Shown: positions 43,873 to 51,809 of the stretch, piece by piece
Position numbering within the stretch: the first letter of the stretch is position 1
Layout of the letters: every line of letters begins with the position of its first letter
IMG/VR virus record: IMGVR_UViG_3300044699_000063
Span: 1-64,000 of that record
Reading direction: 5' to 3' (one strand)
Length of the DNA stretch: 64,000 nucleotides
Source: a virus
Translations under genes and position numbers: made by a program
Notes under the pieces: model-generated
What the model was told of the DNA's origin: nothing
Database searches by the model: none
Seen by the model: only the letters and a program-made list of their open reading frames with translations

Positions 43873-44356
43873 CGCGGCCTACAGATCGAAAAACGGTGCG
43901 ACAGATGAGGCCCACCAGCGGTACGGCGGTGTTCGTGTAGTCGGCGGGAGTGATGGCCGACGCAGCGATCGGCGGCGTGTCAGTGGCGTTCGACTTGAAC
44001 ATGCCGAGCATCATGAGACTCGCCGCAGAGGCCGACCATCGGAAGAATCGCCCCGTCGTCGTTGCATTGTTGGATGCGCCGCAGTAGTAGCGGCCGGGGG
44101 GCAGCGCGACGGACAACGTGGCGAATTGCGGGGCCGATGCGCCGCCACTGTGAGCGATTGTGCCAGTCGACGCGATGTAGTTGTACGCATCGTCATAGAT
44201 GACGATGTCTGAGTTGCCAGCGTCGGACGAGCCTTTGTAGACGAACCCTTTCGAGACTTGCGTCGGTGTGTCCAACCGGAAGGGGTAGCAGAGGATGAAG
44301 TCAGCGGCGTCTGACCAGGGCGACCCGCCGGATCCCACACTGGTACCGGTCAGCAC
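43856..44356 (-). CDS. Receptor-binding-like tail protein, 166 aa
   Basis: GTG at 44356 overlapping the previous stop. Gly/Ser-rich start (TGTSVGSGGSPWSDAAD), then strands PTQVSKGFVYKGSSDAG, IVIYDDAYNYIAS, LSVALPPGRYYCGASNNATT. Shares the PAGRYYCG-type hairpin with the gene at 44350-45038. Probably a carbohydrate-binding or fibre tip module. Confidence 0.5.
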   Translation of the reverse strand: MLTGTSVGSGGSPWSDAADFILCYPFRLDTPTQVSKGFVYKGSSDAGNSDIVIYDDAYNYIASTGTIAHSGGASAPQFATLSVALPPGRYYCGASNNATTTGRFFRWSASAASLMMLGMFKSNATDTPPIAASAITPADYTNTAVPLVGLICRTVFRSVGRDGWPL

Positions 44357-45038
44357 CCCCCAGTTCCGGCCCCATTGCGCACGGGTGCATGGGGTGGATG
44401 ATGAGAGGCGGAAGGGCTTGGAGGCCGTATCGACGACTCATAGCGACTTGCGTCCGTGACGCGATGCCGAATACCGGGAAGCTGGTTGCTGGCGTAGGCC
44501 GTAGGAGTGAAACGTCGATCCCAACGTCGAACCACTCCCGGTTTCTTGGCGCATCCTCCGAGTCGCCAGTTGACGTTCGTCCCGCCTTGAACGTGCATTC
44601 AGTTATCTGTCGGCGTGCCCCCCTGTATCTGGCAACACCAGTAACGACCTGCGGGGATCAGGGTGTCGGTCACGTCGACTTCCTGGATGACGGATGCGCC
44701 TGCCGTCAATGTCGAAACCGCTCGACACCAGTTTGTTGTGCCCGCCTCGTTGAATACGCCGATGTCGAACGAGTCCGTACCGACCGTCGTCGAGTTGAGC
44801 CGCCACACCTTCCGAACCAGGTAAGGCTCAACGACGAAGAATGGGAAGGCGTGTACGCGTGACGCGCCCTGCCACGGAAGGCCGGACAGAAACCGATGAG
44901 CCTGGCTGTTGGCGCCATGTATCCCAGCGCGTTCTCCGACGAGATCCATATGATCACGTCGTCCGGCTGGTACGACGGCGGGTAACCCAACGCGATCGGC
45001 GACCCTCTCATCGCCTGCTTGAACGCGGAAGTCGGCAT
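44350..45038 (-). CDS. Receptor-binding-like tail protein, frame-broken, about 229 aa
   Basis: ATG at 45038: FKQAMRGSPIALGYPPSYQP, DDVIIWISSENALGYMAP, then LPWQGASRVHAFPFFVVEPY, FDIGVFNEAGTTNWCRA, DVTDTLIPAGRYWCCQIQGG. Two further breaks lead to GIDVSLLRPTPATSFPVFGI and a stop at 44350. Beta-sandwich style, paralogous in part to the next gene. Confidence 0.45.
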
Positions 45039-45041
45039 CGC

Positions 45042-45386
45042 CTACGCCTCGATGTTCCCGAAGCCCCCAATGCACACGACGTTTGCAGCATCGCAGAAGG
45101 CTTTGCACACGAGCGAATTGCGGATGACTCGGTCGGTGATGATCCATCCCGCCCATTTCGGCGGGACGTCGTACTGCTGCGTGTCATCGGGGGACGTCGT
45201 GCCACCCCATTTCGATCGTCAGCCTGCGTCCCACCGTGTCGGTGTTCGCGACCTCAACTGCGACCACATCGACGAGGGTTGTCGATGCCTGCCCGGTATG
45301 AAACGTCGTGCCCGCGTGCCCGTCGCGGCGACTTTGATGAAGCGCCCATGCGTCGAGCTAGACAGCGGCTCGCGCGTGTAGCTCAT
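45042..45386 (-). CDS. Small virion protein, about 114 aa, frame-broken
   Basis: ATG at 45386. Pieces HGRFIKVAATGT, TTLVDVVAVEVANTDTVGRR, LTIEMGW, PDDTQQYDVPPKWAGWIITD and RVIRNSLVCKAFCDAANVV follow the pattern of a widespread small siphovirus protein (H-G-R-F-I-K-V start, L-T-I-E-W, P-D-D, N-S-L-V-x-A-F-x-x-A-A-N-V-V). I know the pattern from phage genomes but not a function; two or three breaks. Confidence 0.5.
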
Positions 45387-45409
45387 CGCACCGCTCCGAT
45401 CTCAACGCC

Positions 45410-45884
45410 CTGCTGATCGGGTCTCTCTGGCGGCTCGCATCTTCGCTGCTTCCGCCTCGACCGGAGCGCGTACGAACAAGGCTCCACAGCCTTTGCAGTG
45501 GTGATTCGGTCCGGAGCGCTGTCGGTTCGGAACGCGCTTTGTGAGGACGCTTCTCGACGTAGTCGGGGTCGCCTGGCCTGCCGCCCGATCGGCTCACCTC
45601 ATGCTGGATGACGGTGTCGGGAGTTCGTCCGCGTTGGTCGATCCGCACGCCGGACACTTGATCGGCCCTACTTCGACTCCGTCTTTGTCCTTCGGCATTT
45701 TCACTCCTGGGGCTGCGGCCACTGTTCGGGTCTGGACCCTTGAACTCGTGGACTTGTTGCCGACCGGCAGGTCGTACGGATCGGAGGTGTTGTCGATCAA
45801 CACCGTCCCGAGAGCCTCGTTCGCACGCCGGTTCAACTTGGCGAGCGCGGCGGCTTCGGCCTCTGTCAGTTCGACATCGCTCAT
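45410..45884 (-). CDS. Zinc-ribbon-like protein, about 155 aa, frame-broken
   Basis: ATG at 45884: MSDVELTEAEAAALAKLNRR, GPIKCPACGSTNADELP (first CxxC), and after two breaks GPNHHCKGCGALFVRAP (second CxxC), EAEAAKMRAARETRSAGR. Two CxxC knuckles suggest one zinc ribbon. Located among head genes; role unknown. Confidence 0.45.
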
Positions 45885-45885
45885 G

Positions 45886-46481
45886 TCAGGCTCCCAGCAG
45901 GTCGTGGTTCCAGGTGATCGCCAGCGTGTCGCTCGCGCCCTTGTTGACCGTCGGCGACAGTAGCGCACGGCTGATCGTGTTCGCCGCTGTGCCGGTGACG
46001 TCGGTCAACGGGTTCTCGTTCGTGATGACCGCTTCGGCGATGCCTGACGCTGTGGCGACACCCGCCGCCCACGACGTCTTCCACTGGATGCGCCGCGATG
46101 AGCCGCTGAGCGCCGACGTGGGAAGCCGCCGTCGATCGCCAGCGCCGAGCCGGACACGTACGTCACGATCGCCGCGCCCGCGCCTGTCTTCGCCACCGCG
46201 GTCGTGCCGGTGCCGAGACGCATACCGGTCACCTGCGCTGGCGGCGAGCCGATGCCTGCTGCGCGTTCGCCGTAATACTGGTCGCCGACCTGAGTGATCA
46301 GGTTCTCGAACTCGACGCGCTGCTTCAAGATCATGCCGCGTGGACCGCCGAGCAGATTGGAGCGTGGCGTCCACAGTTCGGCAACGCCGTGCCCGCGGAT
46401 GCCACAGACGTCGGAGTTGAACCGGTGGTAGTCCGCGGTCACCTCGATCGAGTCTGTGATCCGAGCCTTGTCGATCTGCAC
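45886..46481 (-). CDS. Head-operon protein, about 198 aa, one frame break
   Basis: Likely GTG at 46481. KARITDSIEVTADYHRFNSD, ILKQRVEFENLITQVGDQYY, MRLGTGTTAVAKTGAGAAIV, then a break near 46118 and GSSRRIQWKTSWAAGVATAS, DTLAITWNHDLLGA at 45886. Beta-rich virion component; no name assigned. Confidence 0.45.
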
Positions 46482-46500
46482 AATGTCACCATACCTAAGT

Positions 46501-46968
46501 TCAGGCCCGTGAGCCGATGATCTCCAATGTGAACTCGGCCCCCGGGAACACGGAGCCGATCTGGTCGATGTCAGCGTCAGCACTTGACCTTGCGCGACGA
46601 AAGTGACATCTGGGATGGCGAAGGCCGACAGTGTCGACCCAGCCAGAATGCGTGGGCGGTTCGCTTGCGTCGTGAAGATCGTGACGTTGTCCAAGTTGAC
46701 GTCCGCGATGATGTCGTCTCCGAGTGGTTCCTGTCCGAACCCGACGCCCATCACGACGGCGTCGACGTTCATGTCCCATGGAGCGATGAAGGGTGCGAGG
46801 CCGGTGGCGACTTCAAGTTCGCCGGACCACGAGAAGATCGGCAGGATGAACGAGATGCCCGCCGGTCCCGGCATCGGGGTGAGGATCGTGATCGTCGGGG
46901 CTTGAACGATCGGGATCGCAAGAAGTTCGAGGTGGGTGGGGACGACGATCACGTCGCAGGCCGTCATG
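46501..46968 (-). CDS. Head-operon protein, about 156 aa, one frame break
   Basis: ATG at 46968 (ATGA overlap). Beta-rich with repeated Pro (VPTHLELLAIPIVQAPTITI), ANRPRILAGSTLSAFAIPDV, then a break near 46575 and IGSVFPGAEFTLEIIGSRA. Composition of a capsid-decorating or neck protein; function unknown. Confidence 0.45.
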
Positions 46969-47361
46969 ACGTCACCGGCTTCGCGATGTTGAAGATGATC
47001 TGGGCGATCATCGCTGATGCGTCCTGATCGCCGGTCGGCCACATCTCGATTGTCCCGAAGAACTTGCCTTTGCCCAGGTCTTCCGTATCGGTCGCGGTCA
47101 ACAGCACGTCGATGTAGCTGTCGCCGAGCGTGCCGGGGACAGTGATCGGGAGGGGGACCGCCGTCTCCCCGGGGCGTCGCGCTTGATCAGGGCTTCGAAG
47201 GTGTACCCGGGCACGAGGTCGAACGGGAGGTACTCGCCGGGGTTGTCCGGGTCCGCGTATTTGATCTGCAACGAGAAGGCGATCTGGCTGCCGACGAGAC
47301 CTCCGTCGACGCGCAAGAGCGCGGGGCCGAGGTTGATCTCATTCCAGACGGGCTGCGGCAC
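46966..47361 (-). CDS. Head-operon protein, about 131 aa, one frame break
   Basis: GTG at 47361. VWNEINLGPALLRVDGGLVG, FSLQIKYADPDNPGEYLPFD, FEALIKRDAPG, break near 47178, ETAVPLPITVPGTLGDSYID, KGKFFGTIEMWPTGDQDAS. Fold looks like an immunoglobulin-type beta domain. Function unknown. Confidence 0.45.
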
Positions 47362-47364
47362 CGC

Positions 47365-47514
47365 TCAGCCCTGCTTCTTCGCGGCCTTCTTGACGGCCTT
47401 CTTCTTCGGAGGTTCCTCGCCCGCCTTGACAGCGCGGCGCTCGTCGGCGCGCGCTCGTCCTTCGGCTGCCCTCTGCGCTGTTCTGGCGTCTCGTTCTTCG
47501 CGTGTCATGGTCAT
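47365..47514 (-). CDS. Small Lys/Arg-rich protein, 49 aa
   Basis: ATG at 47514 overlapping the previous stop (ATGA). Highly charged (TREERDARTAQRAAEGRARA) with a PPKKKAVKKAAKKQG end resembling histone-like tails. Could neutralise DNA or bind capsid interior; inference from composition. Confidence 0.45.
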   Translation of the reverse strand: MTMTREERDARTAQRAAEGRARADERRAVKAGEEPPKKKAVKKAAKKQG

Positions 47515-48584
47515 ACCAGTGTGTTCAGGTTGGCGGTTGCGTAGGTGCTCGTGTTCGCTCCGGTGAAGGTCTTCGTGACCGCTCGGGTGACGTGGACGAA
47601 CGTGCCATCGTGGCCTGCCGTCGTGATGTCGCACGCGTTCTCGAAGATGCAACTCGCCAGCAGGCTGTCTCCGGTGAGTCGCAGGATCGCCCCGTTCGCC
47701 ATCCTCATCTGACCGGCCTGCGCGGGGTTCGTCGTGGCGTTCGGGCGGATCGACGATTGGTTGACGATCTGAGAGTTGGTGATCGTCGTCGCCGTCGTGC
47801 CGGTGGCGTCAATGAATGAGTTGTTGCTCAGCTGCGTCGTGAACACGGTCAGATCGGCAGCACCGCCGTCGATGTACGACCCGCCCGTCAGGTGGCACTG
47901 CCGGATGTCCACCGCTCCCGCGCCGGATGCGTTGAGGTACGAGTCGCTGAGAACCTGCGTATCTCTGACGGAGAAGTTGACGGCGTTCACGTACCACTCG
48001 CAGAAGGTGTTGCCCGAGAACATCGAGTTCTCGACGAGCGCTGTGCCGGTGTAGTTGCCGCTGGACAGGTACAGGGCGATCGACGCCGCGGCCGAGAGGT
48101 GGCATCCCCTGATGGTGACGGAGCCGCCTGTGCCGATCGGGTCGTCGAACAAGATGTAGGAGTCCGTCGTCAGGAGCGTCTTTGAGATGGTGAGCGCGCC
48201 TGTCCCTGTCGTCCCCCCTGCGATGGTGGCGCTGAGAAGAACGTCGACCTCTGTGATGTTGATGTTCGGCCCACTCAGCACCACCGACGAGGAGTCCCCG
48301 ATCACCCTCAGTCCGACGATCGCCCCGGACGTGATCCCGTCGAGATCGACCGACGCGCCGCCTTCGACGCGCAGGCCGTAGACCGGCACGCCCGCTGGCG
48401 GGTAGGAGACGGTCGAGTTCGCGTCGACGTAGTTGTCGAAGATTTCAGTTCCAGCGCGGTCCGTCGGAAACGCGGCGATGTTGGCTTCACCGAAGATCGT
48501 GTTGCCGAACTCGTCCATGTAGACGTTCTCGGGCAGCCCACCACCACCGCCGCCGGTCTCACAAGGCGCAGTACCGACCGGCAT
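47511..48584 (-). CDS. Beta-helix-like virion protein, 357 aa
   Basis: ATG at 48584. Pro/Gly start, then repetitive rungs rich in Ser/Thr/Asn: VSYPPAGVPVYGLRVEGGAS, GSVTIRGCHLSAAASIALYL, NSMFSGNTF, DTQVLSDSYLNASG, TTQLSNNSFIDATG, ITNSQIVNQSSIRPNA, spaced about 20-25 residues. Right-handed parallel beta-helix is likely, as in capsid fibres and tailspikes. Its place directly after capsid genes favours a head fibre. Confidence 0.5.
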   Translation of the reverse strand: MPVGTAPCETGGGGGGLPENVYMDEFGNTIFGEANIAAFPTDRAGTEIFDNYVDANSTVSYPPAGVPVYGLRVEGGASVDLDGITSGAIVGLRVIGDSSSVVLSGPNINITEVDVLLSATIAGGTTGTGALTISKTLLTTDSYILFDDPIGTGGSVTIRGCHLSAAASIALYLSSGNYTGTALVENSMFSGNTFCEWYVNAVNFSVRDTQVLSDSYLNASGAGAVDIRQCHLTGGSYIDGGAADLTVFTTQLSNNSFIDATGTTATTITNSQIVNQSSIRPNATTNPAQAGQMRMANGAILRLTGDSLLASCIFENACDITTAGHDGTFVHVTRAVTKTFTGANTSTYATANLNTLV

Positions 48585-48585
48585 C

Positions 48586-49467
48586 TCAGCAGCACCCGCA
48601 CAGCTTGGCGAGAACGGCGAGATGGACGCAGGAGGGGTCGAACACCGCGACGACTGGCTGGCGCGCGAGGGCGGCGAGACGGTTCTGGCGTCCGTCTGTG
48701 GTCGAGCCGAGATCGGTCAGATCGAACGCCTCAGCGGGTCCGTATTCCCAGGCGACCGGGCCGGTGGCGTAGACGTACTCCTCGCCGTCGGCCGGGTCGG
48801 TGAGGGCGTAGCCGTCGGCGGTCGGCGCGCGGCCGTCGTAGCCAGCGTCACCGATCACCAGGTGTCCGGTGTGCGTGAAGAACTGGTTGCCTTCCCGAAC
48901 GACACAGACTTCCGAGGCGAGGATTTCCAGCGCCGCGGGAGTGACGTGGAGTGTCGCTGCCAGGTTGCCGTACAGCTCGGCGATGTGCTCGATCATCAAG
49001 GCCACCGCCTGACACACCGGCAGCGCTTCCGACACCGCGATGACCGTAGGGTCGACCGTGATCGCCGGGTTCGACGTGATCTCGCCCGTATACAGCTCCC
49101 GGGCGAGCCGGAACCCGATCGCTTCGTTCAGCCGACGCCGCGCGTCATCACTCAGCTGGCCTCCGATGCCTGACATCACTCCACAGGAGCGCGCCACTTG
49201 CACGGCGAACGGAGAGAACGTGACGACGTCGCCGTACCCCTCCGTCGGGTCGTCGGCGTCGAGTTCGTCGCACTCCATCGGGATCGCGTCAGTGAGGTTG
49301 CAATCCTCGCCGACGATCTTGACGCCGTTCCCCCAAGGCCAATCGCCTCCACCGTTGCCGGGGACTGCGACCGTGATGCCGGGAGCAACGGATTCGACGA
49401 GAGTCCCCGAACGGCGGGCAGGGCGAGGGTGTGTTGCCTCCCTCCCCATGTCCTCGTTGACCGACAT
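48586..49467 (-). CDS. Virion structural protein downstream of MCP, 293 aa
   Basis: ATG at 49467 with AGGAGGAAC upstream. Helical middle (ARRRLNEAIGFRLARELYTG, AVALMIEHIAELYGNLAATL), then LHVTPAALEILASEVCVV, GHLVIGDAGYDG and YVYATGPVAWEYGP. The helix-plus-strand order and the GYDG/ATGPV pair recur in phage head proteins near the capsid gene; may be a second capsid-fold protein. Not proven. Confidence 0.5.
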   Translation of the reverse strand: MSVNEDMGREATHPRPARRSGTLVESVAPGITVAVPGNGGGDWPWGNGVKIVGEDCNLTDAIPMECDELDADDPTEGYGDVVTFSPFAVQVARSCGVMSGIGGQLSDDARRRLNEAIGFRLARELYTGEITSNPAITVDPTVIAVSEALPVCQAVALMIEHIAELYGNLAATLHVTPAALEILASEVCVVREGNQFFTHTGHLVIGDAGYDGRAPTADGYALTDPADGEEYVYATGPVAWEYGPAEAFDLTDLGSTTDGRQNRLAALARQPVVAVFDPSCVHLAVLAKLCGCC

Positions 49468-49482
49468 CGTTCCTCCTCATGC

Positions 49483-49524
49483 GAGCACCCCGGCCCCGAC
49501 CTTTGCCGAGGAGCCGGGGTGCTC
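49483..49524. terminator. Strong 12-bp hairpin after the capsid gene
   Basis: GAGCACCCCGGC (49483-49494) pairs perfectly with GCCGGGGTGCTC (49513-49524) around an 18-base loop. It lies between the capsid stop (49546) and the next start (49467) on the - strand, so it may partly terminate transcription or protect the capsid mRNA 3' end. Confidence 0.6.
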
Positions 49525-49545
49525 TGGTTCGTAGCTTGCGTGATG

Positions 49546-51164
49546 TTACGAGAGGACGTCGTCGTCCACGCAGGTCCGCTCGTTGTAGCCGCTCGTCGGG
49601 GCGACCAGGCCGTTGTCGCAGAGCGGCATCTGGAACTCCCAGACCGGGCAGCCGTTGTCGATGATGCCTTCGAAGGTCTCGACGAACACCTGGTAGTCGT
49701 TGCGCAGGTTGGACGCCGTGTCCCGGTACTCGCGCTCGGTGGTGACGCCGATGTTCTTCGAACCGAAGTCCATCACGCGCAGGTTGTCGCTCTTGGAGAG
49801 CAGTACCCAGGCATCCGTCGGGTACTCGACGAGTGGAGCGTCCTTGGCCTGCTCCGGGTAGTCGCCGTACAGCGTCGGCTGGTCCATCGTCCAGGTGATC
49901 CGGCTGATGCCGATGTCGTTCGCCGCCCGCGTGATGTCCGCGTCTGACGGCGGGTCTTGCCCGCCAGGATGGCGTCGGAGCGCAGCTTGTTGCGCAGGTA
50001 CCGCGGTGCCCAGGCAACGAGACCGGCGTCGTCGTAGCGCTCGTTCTCCACGTAGTTGTTCATCAGGAGTTCGAGGTTGCGGAAGAACGAAGCCCACGCG
50101 CCGTAGACCTGCGTGCCGACGATCGGCCCGCCAGCGCGGATTCGCATCAGGTCGAGCAGCTTGCGCTCAGCCTTACGTGCCCACAGGGCGTCGAGCTGCA
50201 TCGCCGAGAACGCCACCCACTCGGGGTAGGCCAGGGCGAGGAAGTTCTTCACCGTGTAGCACTTGTAGGTCGAGTACAGCTCGAACGTCTCGGTGTCGAC
50301 GCAGGTGATCACCGAACACGTCTTCTCCACGAAGGGGTTGGCGTCGTCGTCGGCGTTCTCCCAGAAGTCGATGCCGGTGTCGTCGATCTGGCCGTCGGAG
50401 GTGCCGACGTCAGACAGCAACGGCGTGATGACCTTCGTCACCCGGCCGCGCGGGGCGATGTAGCGCCGCATCGAGTTGAGTACCGGCCGAGCGGCCGAGG
50501 AGCCGCCGCAGAACCCGTACTCGGTCGTCGGGGGGGCGCAGAACCCGGCGATGATCGCCTCGTCGTCGTAGTGGTCGTTGACGAGGAACTTGAACATCTC
50601 GTGGCCGTCTTCGGGGATTGTCAGCCCCGAGTCGATGTAGCCCTCCATCCGGGCGACGGTGAACCGCTCGCCGGACTTGGCACCCTTCAGCGCCCGGGCA
50701 CGCTCGACGAGGGCCATACCCTGTTCGGCGAGGGTGATCGTGTCGCCGGGGGCCTTGCCGTTGAACGGCACGGCGAGAACGACGTGCGGGTTCATGCCGC
50801 GACCGGGGGTGAAGCCGTCCACGTCGTCGGCCGTGGTGCTCGTCGTCACCGCTGGCGGCGTGGTGGCCGGAGGCGGCGTGGTGGCCGGGCGGAAGGAGAC
50901 GCTGGCGAGGCGAGCCGCGCGGGCTGCCTTGTCCTCGTCGATCTTCACCTGGCGAGCCTCGGCACTGGCGCGAAGCGCGTAATACGCCTCCAGCTCGGTG
51001 AGGTCGTCTTCCGACAACGTGCCGGGGGTCTCGACTTCGGCCGCGGCGCGCTCTGCGCCAGCCGCGTTGATCGCGTCGATGTATGCCTGCAACTCGTCGC
51101 GGTCATTGACCGATGCGAGCGCCTCGTCAGCGATCGGCTCGGGGAAGGCGTTCTGCCACTCCAT
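49546..51164 (-). CDS. Major capsid protein with N-terminal delta-like domain, one frame break
   Basis: ATG at 51164 with AGGAGGA upstream. Residues 1-90 are helical and acidic, followed by a Thr/Pro linker (93-112, PATTPPPATTPPAV), as in capsid proteins whose scaffold-like N-terminus is cleaved. The body includes DGHEMFKFLVNDHYDD, RRYIAPRGRVTKVITPLLSD, VKNFLALAYPEWVAFSAMQL, RKAERKLLDLMRIRAGGPIV. After a break near 49958: DNLRVMDFGSKNIGVTTERE and LRNDYQVFVETFEGI near the end. About 539 aa. Confidence 0.7.
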
Positions 51165-51453
51165 GATGACTCCTCCTCGGGTGGCCTGTCGTGGCCGTGC
51201 CGCGATGAGTAATCGCTGTTCGTCCAGCATGTCAACCTAAAGCGGACCACATTGTCGGAATGGACAACGCGCGAGATCGGGAAGCTACGAGCATCGAAGA
51301 TGCGAGTAGGCCACCGGCAGGTACTCATCGAGCAGAAACCCGAAAGACCGCGCCCCCTCCCTCCTCCCCCACAGCGCAGAGGTGTGCTGACGGCGCGGTT
51401 CGATCGAAGGCGATGGAAGGGCGCGTCTGACAGACGTCTGGCCGGTTGGGGCG

Positions 51454-51482
51454 TTGACGGAGAGGGTCGGTGTAGCTACTAT
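51454..51482 (+). promoter_or_regulatory. Promoter-like element pointing right
   Basis: TTGACG (51454-51459), exactly 17 bases, TACTAT (51477-51482). Predicted RNA start near 51489. No coding gene follows on +, so the product would be a structured RNA ending at the hairpin 51637-51675, about 190 nucleotides. Confidence 0.5.
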
Positions 51483-51505
51483 GGTCCGCGGTGTAGCAAC
51501 CACGA

Positions 51506-51534
51506 GTTGTACTCCCCCGTCCCCCGTTTGTCAA
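51506..51534 (-). promoter_or_regulatory. Promoter-like element for the capsid gene
   Basis: On the - strand TTGACA (51534-51529), 17 bases, TACAAC (51511-51506). RNA would start near 51499 and run about 335 bases before the capsid ATG. It faces the + strand element at 51454, so the two transcripts would overlap at their starts. Confidence 0.5.
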
Positions 51535-51636
51535 GGTGTCCCGCCCTAATCGAATCGGTGCGGAGGGGGGAGTGCAGCCACACCCTGTGAGTACGCTGGG
51601 GGACGAGGCCGTTCCACCGATGGTCTCGAACCAGAG

Positions 51637-51675
51637 GAAGCCCCGAGTCATAGCCGCCCGCTTATCTCGGGCTTC
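51637..51675 (+). terminator. Terminator-like hairpin of the putative RNA
   Basis: GAAGCCCCGAG (51637-51647) pairs with CTCGGGCTTC (51666-51675) with one unpaired C; TTC follows. It would end the + strand transcript from 51489, or act in the opposite direction to end the protease mRNA. Confidence 0.45.
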
Positions 51676-51809
51676 TTCGCGCAACGACCCCGGCTGTGAG
51701 CCAGTGGCTCAGACCGAGGCCGTTGCAAGCCGCACCCCTTGACAGAAGTGCGGTGGGTTACCCCGTGTGTGGGGGGAAGTTGAGGCCAGCTTACGCGCTG
51801 GTCCGGCTG

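Larger units (their letters stand above)
51231..51809. other. Structured non-coding region between protease and capsid genes
   Basis: No credible protein here, although the rest of the window is tightly packed. Four hairpins can be folded: 51508-51518 with 51566-51576 (11 pairs); 51637-51647 with 51666-51675 (10 pairs, one bulged C, followed by TTC); 51681-51686 with 51721-51726, enclosing GAGCC/GGCTC (51698-51702, 51706-51710); 51730-51735 with 51748-51753. It also holds two promoter-like elements. It could be the capsid leader, a separate RNA, or a DNA site. Confidence 0.6.

Noticed and set aside
51681-51753. Possible tRNA in the non-coding region
   Set aside because: Hairpins are present but no seven-base acceptor stem with anticodon, D and T arms in the right order, and no GTTCRA-type T loop.
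51739-51768. Third promoter from TTGACA at 51739
   Set aside because: No -10-like hexamer at 15-19 bases downstream; the TTGACA lies inside a hairpin loop.
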